Source: Lactobacillaceae bacterium (lineage in GTDB: Bacteria > Bacillota > Bacilli > Lactobacillales > Lactobacillaceae). Taken from it: a stretch of DNA of 40,443 nucleotides. The position numbers and the translations under genes were made by a program. Location of the stretch: positions 1 to 40,443 of the forward strand of contig JAITQG010000073.1 of the NCBI GenBank assembly GCA_031289015.1, written 5' to 3'. The number at the start of each line of letters is the position of its first letter. Positions within the stretch are counted from its first letter, which is position 1. Below are positions 1 through 8,475 of this stretch, piece by piece. Below the pieces are notes generated by a model that made no database searches, was not told where the DNA came from, and saw only the letters and a program-made list of their open reading frames with translations.

Positions 1-152
1 TTTGCGCCACCCGTTTCCCACAAATTTATCTTTGCCGGAGAGCCCCAGCCGGCCCAAATTTCACAACACTGTTGCCCCCAAGAGGGGCAACCGGCAGCCA
101 CCACACAAAAGAAAACCACCTACGAAAAAACGTAAGTGGCCTATCCTTATAT
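1..152. other. Left-edge non-coding stretch
   Basis: No gene is supported here. The stretch lies downstream of the Fur-family gene. It holds two GC-rich inverted repeats: GTTGCCCC/GGGGCAAC around 71-92, and a GCCGG/CCGGC pair around 34-54. Neither is followed by a clear T-tract on the minus strand, so I do not call a terminator. A short plus-strand frame is open, but its composition is not gene-like. Confidence 0.4.
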
Positions 153-605
153 TCATTTCAAGCCTAGTAATTCCTGACACTCAGGACAAACCCCATGCAC
201 TTCGACGTGATATGAACTAGGTAAATACCCAGTAGCCGCCTGCGCCAATTGCGGTAAATCTTGCGTCTCAAAATTAAACGCATCCACAATCTTCCCGCAA
301 TTCGTACAAACTACATGATAATGCGGCACCCCAAACCAATCATAATGCCGCTTGCCATCCGTTTTATTATCAATCGCTAACAACAACTTGGATTGGACCA
401 ACAATTCTAACGTATTATACACTGTCGCCAAACTCACATTCGGATGTTGCGCCTTTAAATCAGTATAGATCATCTCCGCCGTTGGATGTGTGGGCTCAAT
501 CCGGTTCTTCAACAAATATCGGACGATGAATTCACGCTGCTCAGTCAACCGAAAGCCCGCCTCACGTAATTGCTTAAAGGCCGCTTGAATCTTTGCTTCC
601 ATCAT
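153..605 (-). CDS. Fur/PerR-family metalloregulator
   Basis: A 150-residue protein of typical Fur-family length. The N-terminal half is a winged helix, with the recognition-helix stretch VSLATVYNTLELL around residues 57-69. The C-terminal half carries a His-rich metal site (HYDW, PHYHVVC) and two CxxC pairs (CTNC, CPEC) of the structural zinc site seen in PerR/Fur/Zur. PerR-type peroxide or metal sensing is my preference because a PerR-box-like operator precedes the neighbouring VIT1 genes, but the subfamily cannot be fixed by eye. Its ATG overlaps the stop of the upstream VIT1 gene (TAATG), so it is the last gene of a three-gene operon and may control it. A second ATG follows immediately. 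Confidence 0.85.
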   Translation of the reverse strand: MMEAKIQAAFKQLREAGFRLTEQREFIVRYLLKNRIEPTHPTAEMIYTDLKAQHPNVSLATVYNTLELLVQSKLLLAIDNKTDGKRHYDWFGVPHYHVVCTNCGKIVDAFNFETQDLPQLAQAATGYLPSSYHVEVHGVCPECQELLGLK

Positions 606-1297
606 TAGAACAACCGTCCAATCCCGTAGTGAATCGCGATGGTTAACATCCCGATAATGACGTTTCTGATAATCGCTGTTTTAGGGAAACCATGGCCCAA
701 TACCGCACTTGCATACCCGGTCAAAGAGACTGCTACGGCTGTGGCGGCAATTGTCGCTTGAAATTGCCATTGGACTGGTGCCAAAACCATGGCCAACAAC
801 GGGAAGGCGCCTCCTATAGCCGCACAGATTAACGAAGATATTGCCGCACTCCACGGACTTACATAATGGCCGAGTTGGACATCGTATTTGACGGCCACAA
901 TGGTCTTAAGCGGTTGTTTAACCATTAATTCATGCGCAATTTCATCGGCGGTTTGTACCGTCACCCCTTTATCGACATAAAATGCCCGGATATCGGCTTG
1001 TACGCCAGATGGATTCACCAATAAGCGTTGTGTTTCTTGATCGACCACGACTTTTTCGGCGTCGGCTTGGGAACTCACTGATGCATATTCACCTGAGGCC
1101 ATTGATAGCGCACACGCCATTAAATCAGCAATGCCGGCGATGATGATTGTAAATTGATTGTTGGTGGCGGCTCCGACTGAGAACAACACCCCAACAACCG
1201 TCAAAATCCCATCATTGGAACCAAGCACACCAGCTCGAATCTCATTGAGTTGCTCTTCCATGGTTTGCGCAACTTTTTGCTTTTTATTCATTAACAT
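605..1297 (-). CDS. VIT1/CCC1-family metal transporter (copy 2)
   Basis: A 230-residue integral membrane protein of the VIT1/CCC1 family, which moves Fe2+ or Mn2+ out of the cytoplasm. The N-terminus has the family signature GxxDGxxxxxG (GSNDGILTVVG). Hydrophobic helices follow near residues 30-50, 150-175, 180-200 and 210-228, with a cytoplasmic metal-binding helical segment between. It is a paralogue of the gene immediately upstream: both share the ANDGIL-like start and a Met-rich acidic ASGEYASVSSQ/MGEYVSVHSQ stretch. The start at 1297 has the Shine-Dalgarno GGGAGG about 8 nt upstream. Seven bases separate it from the upstream stop, and it overlaps the Fur-family gene downstream by one base. 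The metal specificity is inferred. Confidence 0.85.
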   Translation of the reverse strand: MLMNKKQKVAQTMEEQLNEIRAGVLGSNDGILTVVGVLFSVGAATNNQFTIIIAGIADLMACALSMASGEYASVSSQADAEKVVVDQETQRLLVNPSGVQADIRAFYVDKGVTVQTADEIAHELMVKQPLKTIVAVKYDVQLGHYVSPWSAAISSLICAAIGGAFPLLAMVLAPVQWQFQATIAATAVAVSLTGYASAVLGHGFPKTAIIRNVIIGMLTIAIHYGIGRLF

Positions 1298-1303
1298 CTG
1301 CGC

Positions 1304-1981
1304 TTACCTCCCAATGAACTTTCCGATTGAATAGGTAATCAACATTGTGAAGATTCCTGCAATCACATTGCGCATGGTTGAACGCACCGTATTCGCACCT
1401 GACAAACGGGCTGCAAAAAAGCCAGTGATTGCCAAGGCAACGAGTACGGCTCCCATGGTTGCAATGATGCGGATGGGTTGTGGCATGCAAGTGATCGCCA
1501 CCATGGGCAATAACGACCCAATTGGAAATGAAATCATTGAGGCCACAGCCGCTGACATTGCACTCACTTCATGGTGCAATGTGAAGCCGTAACGTTCACG
1601 AACCGTCGTCCCCAATGCGTCATTGGCCATCATTTCATGCGTGGCTTTTTGCGCTAAGGCCGGTGAAATACCCACTTGCATATACTTATGCTGCACAAAT
1701 TCAACTTCACTTGCATAATTAGTTTCCAAGGCCGTCTTTTGCTCAATTTCAGCGCGTTTTTGCGCGTCATTTTGTGAATGCACCGAGACATACTCCCCCA
1801 TTGCCATCGATACAGTCCCGGCTAATGCACCTGCAAAGCCCGCGATAAAAATTGCAAAGGTGTTGTTTGTTGCACCTGCGACCCCAATCACAATTCCTGA
1901 AACAGATAGGATGCCGTCATTGGCCCCCATCACTGAGGCTCGGATAATATTATTACGCTGAGCCAGATTTAATTCTGCCAT
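1304..1981 (-). CDS. VIT1/CCC1-family metal transporter (copy 1)
   Basis: A 225-residue membrane protein of the VIT1/CCC1 family and first gene of the operon. The signature GANDGILSVSG is at residues 19-29. The GEYVSVHSQND segment near residue 63 and four or five hydrophobic helices match the family. An AGAGGG Shine-Dalgarno lies 8 nt before the ATG. It probably exports or sequesters Fe2+/Mn2+. The paired paralogues may form a heteromer or differ in metal preference, which the sequence does not show. A 15-bp PerR/Fur-box-like palindrome lies 17 bp upstream, so metal- or peroxide-responsive control by the Fur-family gene of the same operon is likely. Confidence 0.87.
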   Translation of the reverse strand: MAELNLAQRNNIIRASVMGANDGILSVSGIVIGVAGATNNTFAIFIAGFAGALAGTVSMAMGEYVSVHSQNDAQKRAEIEQKTALETNYASEVEFVQHKYMQVGISPALAQKATHEMMANDALGTTVRERYGFTLHHEVSAMSAAVASMISFPIGSLLPMVAITCMPQPIRIIATMGAVLVALAITGFFAARLSGANTVRSTMRNVIAGIFTMLITYSIGKFIGR

Positions 1982-1997
1982 TTTAATTCCCTCTTAT

Positions 1998-2012
1998 TTA
2001 GAATGGTTCTAA
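1998..2012 (-). promoter_or_regulatory. PerR/Fur-box-like operator
   Basis: The 15-mer TTAGAACCATTCTAA (minus strand) is a 7-1-7 inverted repeat with one mismatched pair. It closely resembles the PerR box TTATAATNATTATAA. It sits between a likely -10 (about 2025-2035) and the start of the first VIT1 gene, where a repressor would block transcription. The operon encodes its own Fur-family regulator. Confidence 0.7.
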
Positions 2013-2077
2013 CTTACGAAGTTAATTTTATCATACTTCACTGGCATATAGTGCATTTTTTCACAAATAATTTCAAA

Positions 2078-2110
2078 AAAAAAGAGACCCTAAATTCACG
2101 GTCTCTTTCG
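2078..2110 (-). terminator. Rho-independent terminator after pgmB
   Basis: On the minus strand the stem AAAGAGACC / GGGTCTCTTT encloses a 9-nt loop and is followed by at least eight Ts. It ends the MFS-mapA-pgmB transcript. Confidence 0.85.
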
Positions 2111-2128
2111 TCATTGAAAATTCAATTG

Positions 2129-2800
2129 TTATTGCATCAATGCAGCAATTTTTTCCAATGTTACATCACTTGTATTGGCAAAGTTCAAATCAGCTTTGTG
2201 CAATACTGTTGCATCACCGATGGCTAATGAAGTTTCACCAGCACCGTTAATTGCATCTACGCCAGCTGCAGCGTCTTCCAACCCGATCACTGCTTCACCT
2301 GGCAAGTGCAAAATTTCAGCCGCGCGGACAAAAATTTCTGGGTCGGGCTTACCAGCATGTAGCGTCGCAGGATCAACAATCCCGTCAAAGTACTCGCTCA
2401 AGCCCAAGTTTTCCAAAATCATTGGCGCATTTTTTGATGCTGATGCCACTGACAAGTGATAACCATGGTCAACTGCATCTTTGATAAAGTCGCGCATGCC
2501 TGGCAAAATATCAGCCTCAGTCAAAGTCGAAATCAATTGTTGATAATTAACATTCTTCTTATCAGCCAACGCAATCTTCTCGGCTTCTGTGTAGTCATTT
2601 TCATGGCCCCCAGCAATCAAAATCATCTCAAGCGATTCCATCCGTGAAATCCCCTTCAACCCTTCAGCGAGCGTGGGCGTCCATTCAGTGCCCACTTCAT
2701 CGGCTGTTTGATGCCAAGCTTGCCCGTGGAAGCGTGCTGTATCAGCAATCACGCCATCCATGTCAAAGGCAAAACCTTTAATTTGCTCAAATTTAGTCAT
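2129..2800 (-). CDS. pgmB: Beta-phosphoglucomutase
   Basis: A 223-residue HAD-superfamily protein. The nucleophile loop FDMDGVIADT (residues 12-21) has the DxD of phosphoglucomutases. SASKNAP supplies the motif II Ser, HAGKPDPEIF the motif III Lys, and GLEDAAAGV the acidic motif IV, in the order of family members. It converts beta-glucose 1-phosphate, released by maltose phosphorylase, to glucose 6-phosphate in the cytoplasm. It follows mapA by 14 bp with its own GAGG site and ends at a strong terminator, so the two are co-transcribed. mapA-pgmB pairing is classical in lactic acid bacteria. Confidence 0.95.
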   Translation of the reverse strand: MTKFEQIKGFAFDMDGVIADTARFHGQAWHQTADEVGTEWTPTLAEGLKGISRMESLEMILIAGGHENDYTEAEKIALADKKNVNYQQLISTLTEADILPGMRDFIKDAVDHGYHLSVASASKNAPMILENLGLSEYFDGIVDPATLHAGKPDPEIFVRAAEILHLPGEAVIGLEDAAAGVDAINGAGETSLAIGDATVLHKADLNFANTSDVTLEKIAALMQ

Positions 2801-2814
2801 TCGCTTTTCCTCGA

Positions 2815-5070
2815 TTAATTCAATTCGATGTCTTGACCGCTCAAATTGATTGTGAGGGCATCCCCATCAATCAACTTAACATTAGCGCCATTAGCATCCA
2901 TACCCACTTCTAACACGTGGCCACGGAATACCAAACGGAAGGCATAACTTGTCCACTTCTTTGGCAAGAATGGCTTCAAGTATAGCTTACCTTCACGGAC
3001 GCGCATGCCGGCAAAGCCTTGCACGATGGCCAACCATGAACCGGTCATAGCTGTAATGTGCAGTCCATCATTAGTGTCGTTGTTGTAGTTGTCCAAATCA
3101 AGCCGGGCAGCCCGTTCATACATTTCAACGGCCTTGTCTTCCATATCCAAATCAGCGGCCAAAATGGCGTGAACTGATGGTGACAATGAGCTTTCATGCA
3201 CTGTCAATGGCTCGTAGAAGTTGAAGTTGTTACGCTTCTCTTCTTCAGTAAAGGCATCTGGGAAATAGAACATCGCATGCAATGCATCAGATTGCTTGAT
3301 GTATGGTGAGCGCAAGATTCGATCCCATGACCAGTGTTGGTTAATTGGGCGAACTTCATCAGGCAATTGATCGGCTGGTGTCAAATCCTTGTCCAAGAAT
3401 GTATCGTGTTGGACAAAGATATGCTTAGTTTCGCCATTAATTTCGACGTCTGCTTCAGGCAAATACATCTTATCAACGATATCTTGCCACTTAGCAAATT
3501 CAGCATCGGTCAAGGCCAACTTCGCCTTTTGGTCAGCATCAATTTCAGCATAGTGTTCCAATGAATATTGAATTACCCACTTGGCCATCCAATTTGTGTA
3601 GAAATTGTTGCTTACGTTGTTTTCGTACTCGTTTGGTCCAGTTACGCCATGAATCATGTACTTGTCATTGCGTGCTGAGTAATGGACCCGATCAGCCCAG
3701 AAGCGCGCGATATTGTACAAAACTTGGGCACCCTCACCGTCTAACCAACTATGGTCGCCGGTGATGTTTGTGTAGTTGTAAATCGCATACGCAATGGTTG
3801 AATTACGGTGAATTTCTTCAAAGGTAATTTCCCATTCGTTGTGTGATTCGATACCATCAAAGGTCACCATTGGGTACAAAGCCCCAGCCAAGTCTTGTTG
3901 CTTAGCGTTATGGAAGGCCCCATCTAATTGGTCAAAGCGGTATTGCAACAAGGCTTGGGTAACTGATGGATCAGCCACACCCAGGTAAACTGGAATAGCA
4001 AACGCTTCAGTATCCCAATACGTTGCCCCACCATACTTTTCACCAGTAAAGCCTTTTGGTCCGATGTTCAAACGTGGGTCGTTTCCATAATAAGTTGAGA
4101 ACAAATGGAACAAGTTGAAGCGAATCCCTTGTTGGGCTGCATCATCACCTGTGATTTGTACGTCAGCTTTGCTCCAACGGTTCGTCCATTCATTGGCGTG
4201 CGCCGTATAAATAGTGTCATAAGCTTGGCTGGCAACTTGGTCAGTCAAAGTTGCCCCAGCAGCGATGATGGCTGCCAAATCAGCATAATCACGTGAAGTT
4301 GTCACGATGACGCGCTTTTCAAACGTTACTTCACCAGTCGCTGGTACGGCAATTTCAAACGTATCAGTGACTTCTTCGTCGGCCTTAGTTGCCGCAACCT
4401 GTTGGCCACCCACAAAGCTTTGACGGGCAACAACCGTAAATTGGTCAACCCCAAAATCATTTGGGGTGGTTTGAGTTGCAATAAATGATGTGGCACGCTC
4501 ATTACCAGCATCAAGCACTTGCCAGAACTTTTCGTCATAATTTGAATCTTCATTCACAACATCGGCATCGATGCTTGCCGCATACTTGATTGTGTGGGCC
4601 TGACCATCGGCTGAGCTAAATGTGTAATGCAAGACAGCTAATTCTTTGGTAGCAGCTGAAATCAAGCGGGTCACGTTAAACTTAACGCCAAAGACGGTAA
4701 ATGCACGATTCAAGACACCATGTTGCATATCTAATGTTACTTCAAAATCACTAACGGCATTCTTAGCCAAATCAACTTGTTGATCATCAACATAGATATC
4801 AGCCTTTACAAAGTTAAGCGCATTAATTGCCTTACCAAAGTAATATGGATATCCATTCTTCCACCAACCAACACGCGTCTTATCGGGATACCACACACCA
4901 CCAACGTAGATTCCTTGGTGGGTGTCGCCTGAATAAACTTCTTCAAACATCCCGCGCATGCCCATGTACTCGTTACCTAAACTCGTCATTGACTCTTGCA
5001 AACGCTTGTCATCAGGGTTCAAATCATGCGACGTAACTGTCCATGGGTTAACTTCAAAAATTCGTTTCAT
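2815..5070 (-). CDS. mapA: Maltose phosphorylase (GH65)
   Basis: About 751 residues, the usual length for GH65 maltose phosphorylase. It shows the N-terminal beta-sandwich, the (alpha/alpha)6 barrel signature (GPKGFTGEKYGGATYWDTEAF split around residues 340-360), the general-acid region with HNEWEITFEE, and the conserved GVTGPNEYENN and HESSLSPSVHA segments. It splits maltose with phosphate into beta-glucose 1-phosphate and glucose. I use the ATG at 5070 rather than the TTG one codon upstream because GAGG lies 9 nt before it. It sits between the sugar MFS gene and pgmB on one strand, with short gaps. Confidence 0.95.
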   Translation of the reverse strand: MKRIFEVNPWTVTSHDLNPDDKRLQESMTSLGNEYMGMRGMFEEVYSGDTHQGIYVGGVWYPDKTRVGWWKNGYPYYFGKAINALNFVKADIYVDDQQVDLAKNAVSDFEVTLDMQHGVLNRAFTVFGVKFNVTRLISAATKELAVLHYTFSSADGQAHTIKYAASIDADVVNEDSNYDEKFWQVLDAGNERATSFIATQTTPNDFGVDQFTVVARQSFVGGQQVAATKADEEVTDTFEIAVPATGEVTFEKRVIVTTSRDYADLAAIIAAGATLTDQVASQAYDTIYTAHANEWTNRWSKADVQITGDDAAQQGIRFNLFHLFSTYYGNDPRLNIGPKGFTGEKYGGATYWDTEAFAIPVYLGVADPSVTQALLQYRFDQLDGAFHNAKQQDLAGALYPMVTFDGIESHNEWEITFEEIHRNSTIAYAIYNYTNITGDHSWLDGEGAQVLYNIARFWADRVHYSARNDKYMIHGVTGPNEYENNVSNNFYTNWMAKWVIQYSLEHYAEIDADQKAKLALTDAEFAKWQDIVDKMYLPEADVEINGETKHIFVQHDTFLDKDLTPADQLPDEVRPINQHWSWDRILRSPYIKQSDALHAMFYFPDAFTEEEKRNNFNFYEPLTVHESSLSPSVHAILAADLDMEDKAVEMYERAARLDLDNYNNDTNDGLHITAMTGSWLAIVQGFAGMRVREGKLYLKPFLPKKWTSYAFRLVFRGHVLEVGMDANGANVKLIDGDALTINLSGQDIELN

Positions 5071-5111
5071 CAAAAATTACCTCGTTTAATTAATGTGTTA
5101 GTTTGCATTAT

Positions 5112-6461
5112 TTATTCAGCGGCAGGTGCTGGGGCTTCTTTAATCAAGCCAACACTAAGTGCGCCGATAAACATCAAGATACCTGAAACCAAAATCATGG
5201 CTGGGAAATGTGAACCCAACGCTGGGAAAAGGGCAAAACTGGCAACTGAGGCTACAATTTGTGGCAAGCAAATTGAACCGTTAAACAAGCCCAAATATGT
5301 TCCCATGTGATCACCATCTAAGGCGTTTGTAACCATAATGAATGGGTATGCCATCATGGCTGCCCAAGAAATACCAATTAAAATAAATGAAATGATCAAA
5401 CCGTATTGTGCATGTACAAAGAATACTGACATGAAGCCAATTGCTCCAAGTACTAATGAAATGGCATAGCCCAACTTGTTAAATTGTGCTGGCAACTTTG
5501 ACAACAAGAGTGACCAAACAACTGCGGCAATGGCATAAACGGCTGACAAAATTCCAAACCAATTTCCACCATTTTGGAAGCCTTGTGTCGTTGGATCTGA
5601 AGCATGGAAGACGTTGGCTGCCACTGCTCCGGTACCGTATGTCCACAAGTATTGGAAGGCCATCCAGCAGAAGAATTGCGTGATTACAACCATCCAAAAT
5701 GTCTTTGGTGCATGCTTAAGCAAAGTGAGGAAGCCACCATTGCCATCATCTGGCGTGTTTAATGGGCGACCATGATATAACTCGTATGTTGCGTCATCAT
5801 ATTCACGAACGTTGAAGACGGCAATCAATGAGAAGACTACCAAGACTGCTGCGCCAACGTAGAATGACCAAACAACTGAGGCTGGGACTTCACCCTTGCC
5901 AGCGGTGTTCGCAACCCCCAAGAATGTTAGCAAGAATGGGAAGACAGTTGCTAAGACTGAACCCGTGTTTGACAAGAAACTTTGAATTGAATATGCATAT
6001 GACTTTTGTTCTTGGTTAACCATGTCTCCAACAACCATCTTGAACGGTTGCATGGCGACATTTGAACTCAAATCCATAAACAAAATCGTAATTGCGCCAA
6101 ACCAAAGCGCCATTGTTGTTGAGAAGCCAAAACTACCCGCATTTGGCAACAAGAACATTACGATAACTGAAACGATTGCCCCAACCAACAGATATGGCAT
6201 CCGCCGGCCGAATCGCTTTGTCCACGTACGATCTGAGTAGTACCCAACTAGTGGTTGAACTACCAACCCTGCCAAAGGTGGCAAGATGAAGAAGAACCCA
6301 AGTTTAGTTGGATCAGCTCCCAAGGTTTGGAATATCCGCCCCATTTGTGAGCTTTGTAGTGAGAAAGCCATTTGAACCCCTAAAAATCCAAAGCTAAGCA
6401 TCCAAATGGTGCTTAATGGCAAGTTTGGCAAGCCATTGGTCTTCGTAGTAGTATGTGTCAT
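5112..6461 (-). CDS. MFS sugar transporter (SLC45/GPH-like, probable maltose permease)
   Basis: About 449 residues with twelve predicted membrane helices. The loop after helix 2 (GYYSDRTWTKRFGRRMPY) is typical of sugar:cation symporters of the MFS/SLC45 group. The start at 6461 is chosen because AGGAG lies about 9 nt upstream; the longer open frame runs into the promoter and operator. It heads the MFS-mapA-pgmB transcript, so maltose or a related disaccharide is the probable substrate, giving a second route beside the ABC importer. The substrate is inferred from context only. Confidence 0.82.
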   Translation of the reverse strand: MTHTTTKTNGLPNLPLSTIWMLSFGFLGVQMAFSLQSSQMGRIFQTLGADPTKLGFFFILPPLAGLVVQPLVGYYSDRTWTKRFGRRMPYLLVGAIVSVIVMFLLPNAGSFGFSTTMALWFGAITILFMDLSSNVAMQPFKMVVGDMVNQEQKSYAYSIQSFLSNTGSVLATVFPFLLTFLGVANTAGKGEVPASVVWSFYVGAAVLVVFSLIAVFNVREYDDATYELYHGRPLNTPDDGNGGFLTLLKHAPKTFWMVVITQFFCWMAFQYLWTYGTGAVAANVFHASDPTTQGFQNGGNWFGILSAVYAIAAVVWSLLLSKLPAQFNKLGYAISLVLGAIGFMSVFFVHAQYGLIISFILIGISWAAMMAYPFIMVTNALDGDHMGTYLGLFNGSICLPQIVASVASFALFPALGSHFPAMILVSGILMFIGALSVGLIKEAPAPAAE

Positions 6462-6495
6462 TATCCGATATCTCCTATCATAACTATGTGCGTAT

Positions 6496-6558
6496 ATGTA
6501 ATCGCTTACATAAGCTATGATACCGCTATCGTAAAATTTGTGCAACCGCTTGCACAAA
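6496..6558 (-). promoter_or_regulatory. Promoter with MalR-type operator and cre for the MFS-mapA-pgmB operon
   Basis: Minus-strand elements: -35 TTGCAC (6540-6545), a 17-bp spacer and -10 TATCAT (6517-6522). A near-perfect 22-bp palindrome at 6537-6558 (arms TTTGTGCAA/TTGCACAAA around a CG centre) covers the -35 and looks like a LacI-family (MalR) operator. A second palindrome at 6497-6510 (TGTAAGCGATTACA) fits the CcpA cre consensus TGWAANCGNTNWCA at every position and lies just downstream of the -10. Together they suggest maltose induction plus glucose repression. Confidence 0.8.
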
Positions 6559-6577
6559 ACCTTTACAATGTCTGAAA

Positions 6578-7561
6578 TTAGGGAATGATTGGTAGCTGAT
6601 AGGGCACAACCACAACAGTGGAGCGGGTTCGCTCGGATTCTTCGAGTAAATCATTGAAAAGCAGGCGCACCGCTTCTTCGCCTAAAACCCGGGGCAAAAC
6701 GTCAACTGAGTGGAAGTGCTTGCCCCCAATTTCAGCATATTCAGAATTGTTAAAGCCCATCGTGGGTAACTTGGGATGCGTCGCCAAATGCGCTTCAGCC
6801 TGACTTTGGGCCATAAATCCCAATTTGTCATCACTGGCCACAATCCCATCAACATCTTGGTGCGCTTCAAAGAATTTCTCTAATTGCAGCTTTTGTTCGG
6901 CATATGTGGCTCCCAAGCGCAGTTCCAAACCGTGCGGGCAGGCCTGACGAAAGCCCATTTCACGATTGACTTCATAGCGCCAATCCTCATCAGTCCGAAT
7001 GAAGACCGGCATTTTCAAGCCATAATGTTTCACCAACATATCGGTTGCTTCACTACCAGCTTGCATATTGTAGTTATCAACGTACAACGTCTCCCCTTTC
7101 GCTTGGGGTTCGCCAATCATCACTTCTTTGGCTTCATTTTCAAACAATAACTGTGAAATCGGATCATTTTCCACGGTATATAACAGAATAAACCGCCGAA
7201 TGCGTCCAGCTTCGACCATCATCTTAACGTCATCATAGACTTCTGACCACGAATCACCTGTGGCCATCGCCAACAAATATTGGCGGTGCTTGAGTTGCTT
7301 GTTAATCCCAAATAAAGTTTGTAGGGCAAAATCATTGCCGTTCACATTGGCACTTTTGGGTGGAAAGACAACGCCGACAATGTTACTTTCCACGCGATTT
7401 AGATTTTGCGCCGAAAAATTTGGGGTATAGCCCAGTTCTTTAGCACTTTTTTGGATCCGTTCTCGCGTTTTTTGACTGATTTTAGTCGAACCACTCAGCG
7501 CGCGTGACACAGTTGAAATGCTGACACCAGTTTTGTCCGCAATATCTTGGATTGTTACCAT
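6578..7561 (-). CDS. malR: LacI-family transcriptional regulator (MalR-like)
   Basis: A 327-residue LacI/GalR protein. The N-terminal helix-turn-helix is TIQDIADKTGVSISTVSRALSG (split at residues 3-24), followed by the hinge-helix region SAQNLNR. The rest is a periplasmic-binding-protein-like sensor domain with the conserved VDGIVASDD near residue 230. It lies between malG and the MFS-mapA-pgmB operon, and LacI-type palindromes stand in front of both mal transcription units, so it most likely represses maltose genes until a maltose-derived inducer binds. A GGAGG site lies 6 nt before the ATG. A hairpin separates it from malG, so its dose may be lower than that of the transporter. Confidence 0.88.
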   Translation of the reverse strand: MVTIQDIADKTGVSISTVSRALSGSTKISQKTRERIQKSAKELGYTPNFSAQNLNRVESNIVGVVFPPKSANVNGNDFALQTLFGINKQLKHRQYLLAMATGDSWSEVYDDVKMMVEAGRIRRFILLYTVENDPISQLLFENEAKEVMIGEPQAKGETLYVDNYNMQAGSEATDMLVKHYGLKMPVFIRTDEDWRYEVNREMGFRQACPHGLELRLGATYAEQKLQLEKFFEAHQDVDGIVASDDKLGFMAQSQAEAHLATHPKLPTMGFNNSEYAEIGGKHFHSVDVLPRVLGEEAVRLLFNDLLEESERTRSTVVVVPYQLPIIP

Positions 7562-7585
7562 CTAACCACCTCCTATCATTTAATC

Positions 7586-7621
7586 AAAAGGGGAATTGAA
7601 GCTCCCTCCAATCCCCCAAAA
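7586..7621 (-). terminator. Hairpin between malG and malR
   Basis: On the minus strand GGGGGATTG pairs with CAATTCCCC and is followed by TTTT. It may be a partial terminator that lowers malR expression relative to malEFG. Confidence 0.6.
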
Positions 7622-7626
7622 GCATA

Positions 7627-8475
7627 TTAACCCTTGACCGAACCACTTGTTACGCCAGACACGTAGAAACGTTGTAAGACGATGAACAAAATCGTAATCG
7701 GTACGGCAATAATCACTGATCCGGCCGCGAAACTCATAAACAATGAGTTCGCAGTTTCCTTAGTCATCATTGAGTACAACCCAATGGCAACCGTGTAATT
7801 TTGGACATTATCCCCCATGATAACTTGGGCAAAGATGAAATCCATCCATGGTCCAATAAAAGCAGTCAAGGCGGTAAACACGATGATTGGCTTTGACAAT
7901 GGCAAGGTAATCTTCGTAAAGATTTCCCACTTAGTTGCCCCATCAAGCATCGCGCTTTCATCCAATGAATATGGAATTGTATCAAAGAAGCCCTTTTGGA
8001 TATAGAACCCCAGGCCGGCCCCTGAAATATAAACCAAAATTAACGCCAGCAGACTTTGGGTCAAGTCCGCAGCTTTCAAGATATAATAAATCGCAAACAT
8101 GGCCATGAAGCCAGGGAACATGTTCAAGACCAAGGCAACCTTTAAGAAAGGCCCTTTCAACTTGAACTTCAACCGGCTCAATGAGTACGCCATTGAAAGC
8201 ACGAATAATGTTGAAACCACGCCTGAAATAACAGATACGAACAACGTGTTCAAGAACCAGCGGCCAAATGGATATTGGCTATTGGTAAATAGTTGGACAT
8301 AATTGTGCAAAGTGTAGTGCTTCGGCCAAAAATAATTGACGAACGCGCCACCCTCGGCCCGAAAACTGGTCAGGATAATCCAAACGATCGGAATCACCCA
8401 GACAAAGGCCATGACTGACAAAATGATATAAAGTAAAATTGTATTGCGCTTTTTAACGCCTTTTAAACTTTTCAT
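7627..8475 (-). CDS. malG: Maltodextrin ABC transporter permease MalG
   Basis: A 282-residue permease with six predicted helices. It carries the EAA loop for ATPase docking around residues 175-195 (DESAMLDGATKWEIFTKI, then LPLSKP), as in MalG-type permeases, and the usual C-terminal FYVSGVTSGSVKG. With MalF it forms the membrane channel of the MalEFGK importer. Its ATG overlaps the malF stop (TGATG), a sign of translational coupling. Confidence 0.93.
   Translation of the reverse strand: MKSLKGVKKRNTILLYIILSVMAFVWVIPIVWIILTSFRAEGGAFVNYFWPKHYTLHNYVQLFTNSQYPFGRWFLNTLFVSVISGVVSTLFVLSMAYSLSRLKFKLKGPFLKVALVLNMFPGFMAMFAIYYILKAADLTQSLLALILVYISGAGLGFYIQKGFFDTIPYSLDESAMLDGATKWEIFTKITLPLSKPIIVFTALTAFIGPWMDFIFAQVIMGDNVQNYTVAIGLYSMMTKETANSLFMSFAAGSVIIAVPITILFIVLQRFYVSGVTSGSVKG

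Noticed and set aside
2-220. Plus-strand ORF at the left edge
   Set aside because: Basic, proline-rich composition, no start signal, and it overlaps the end of the Fur-family gene.
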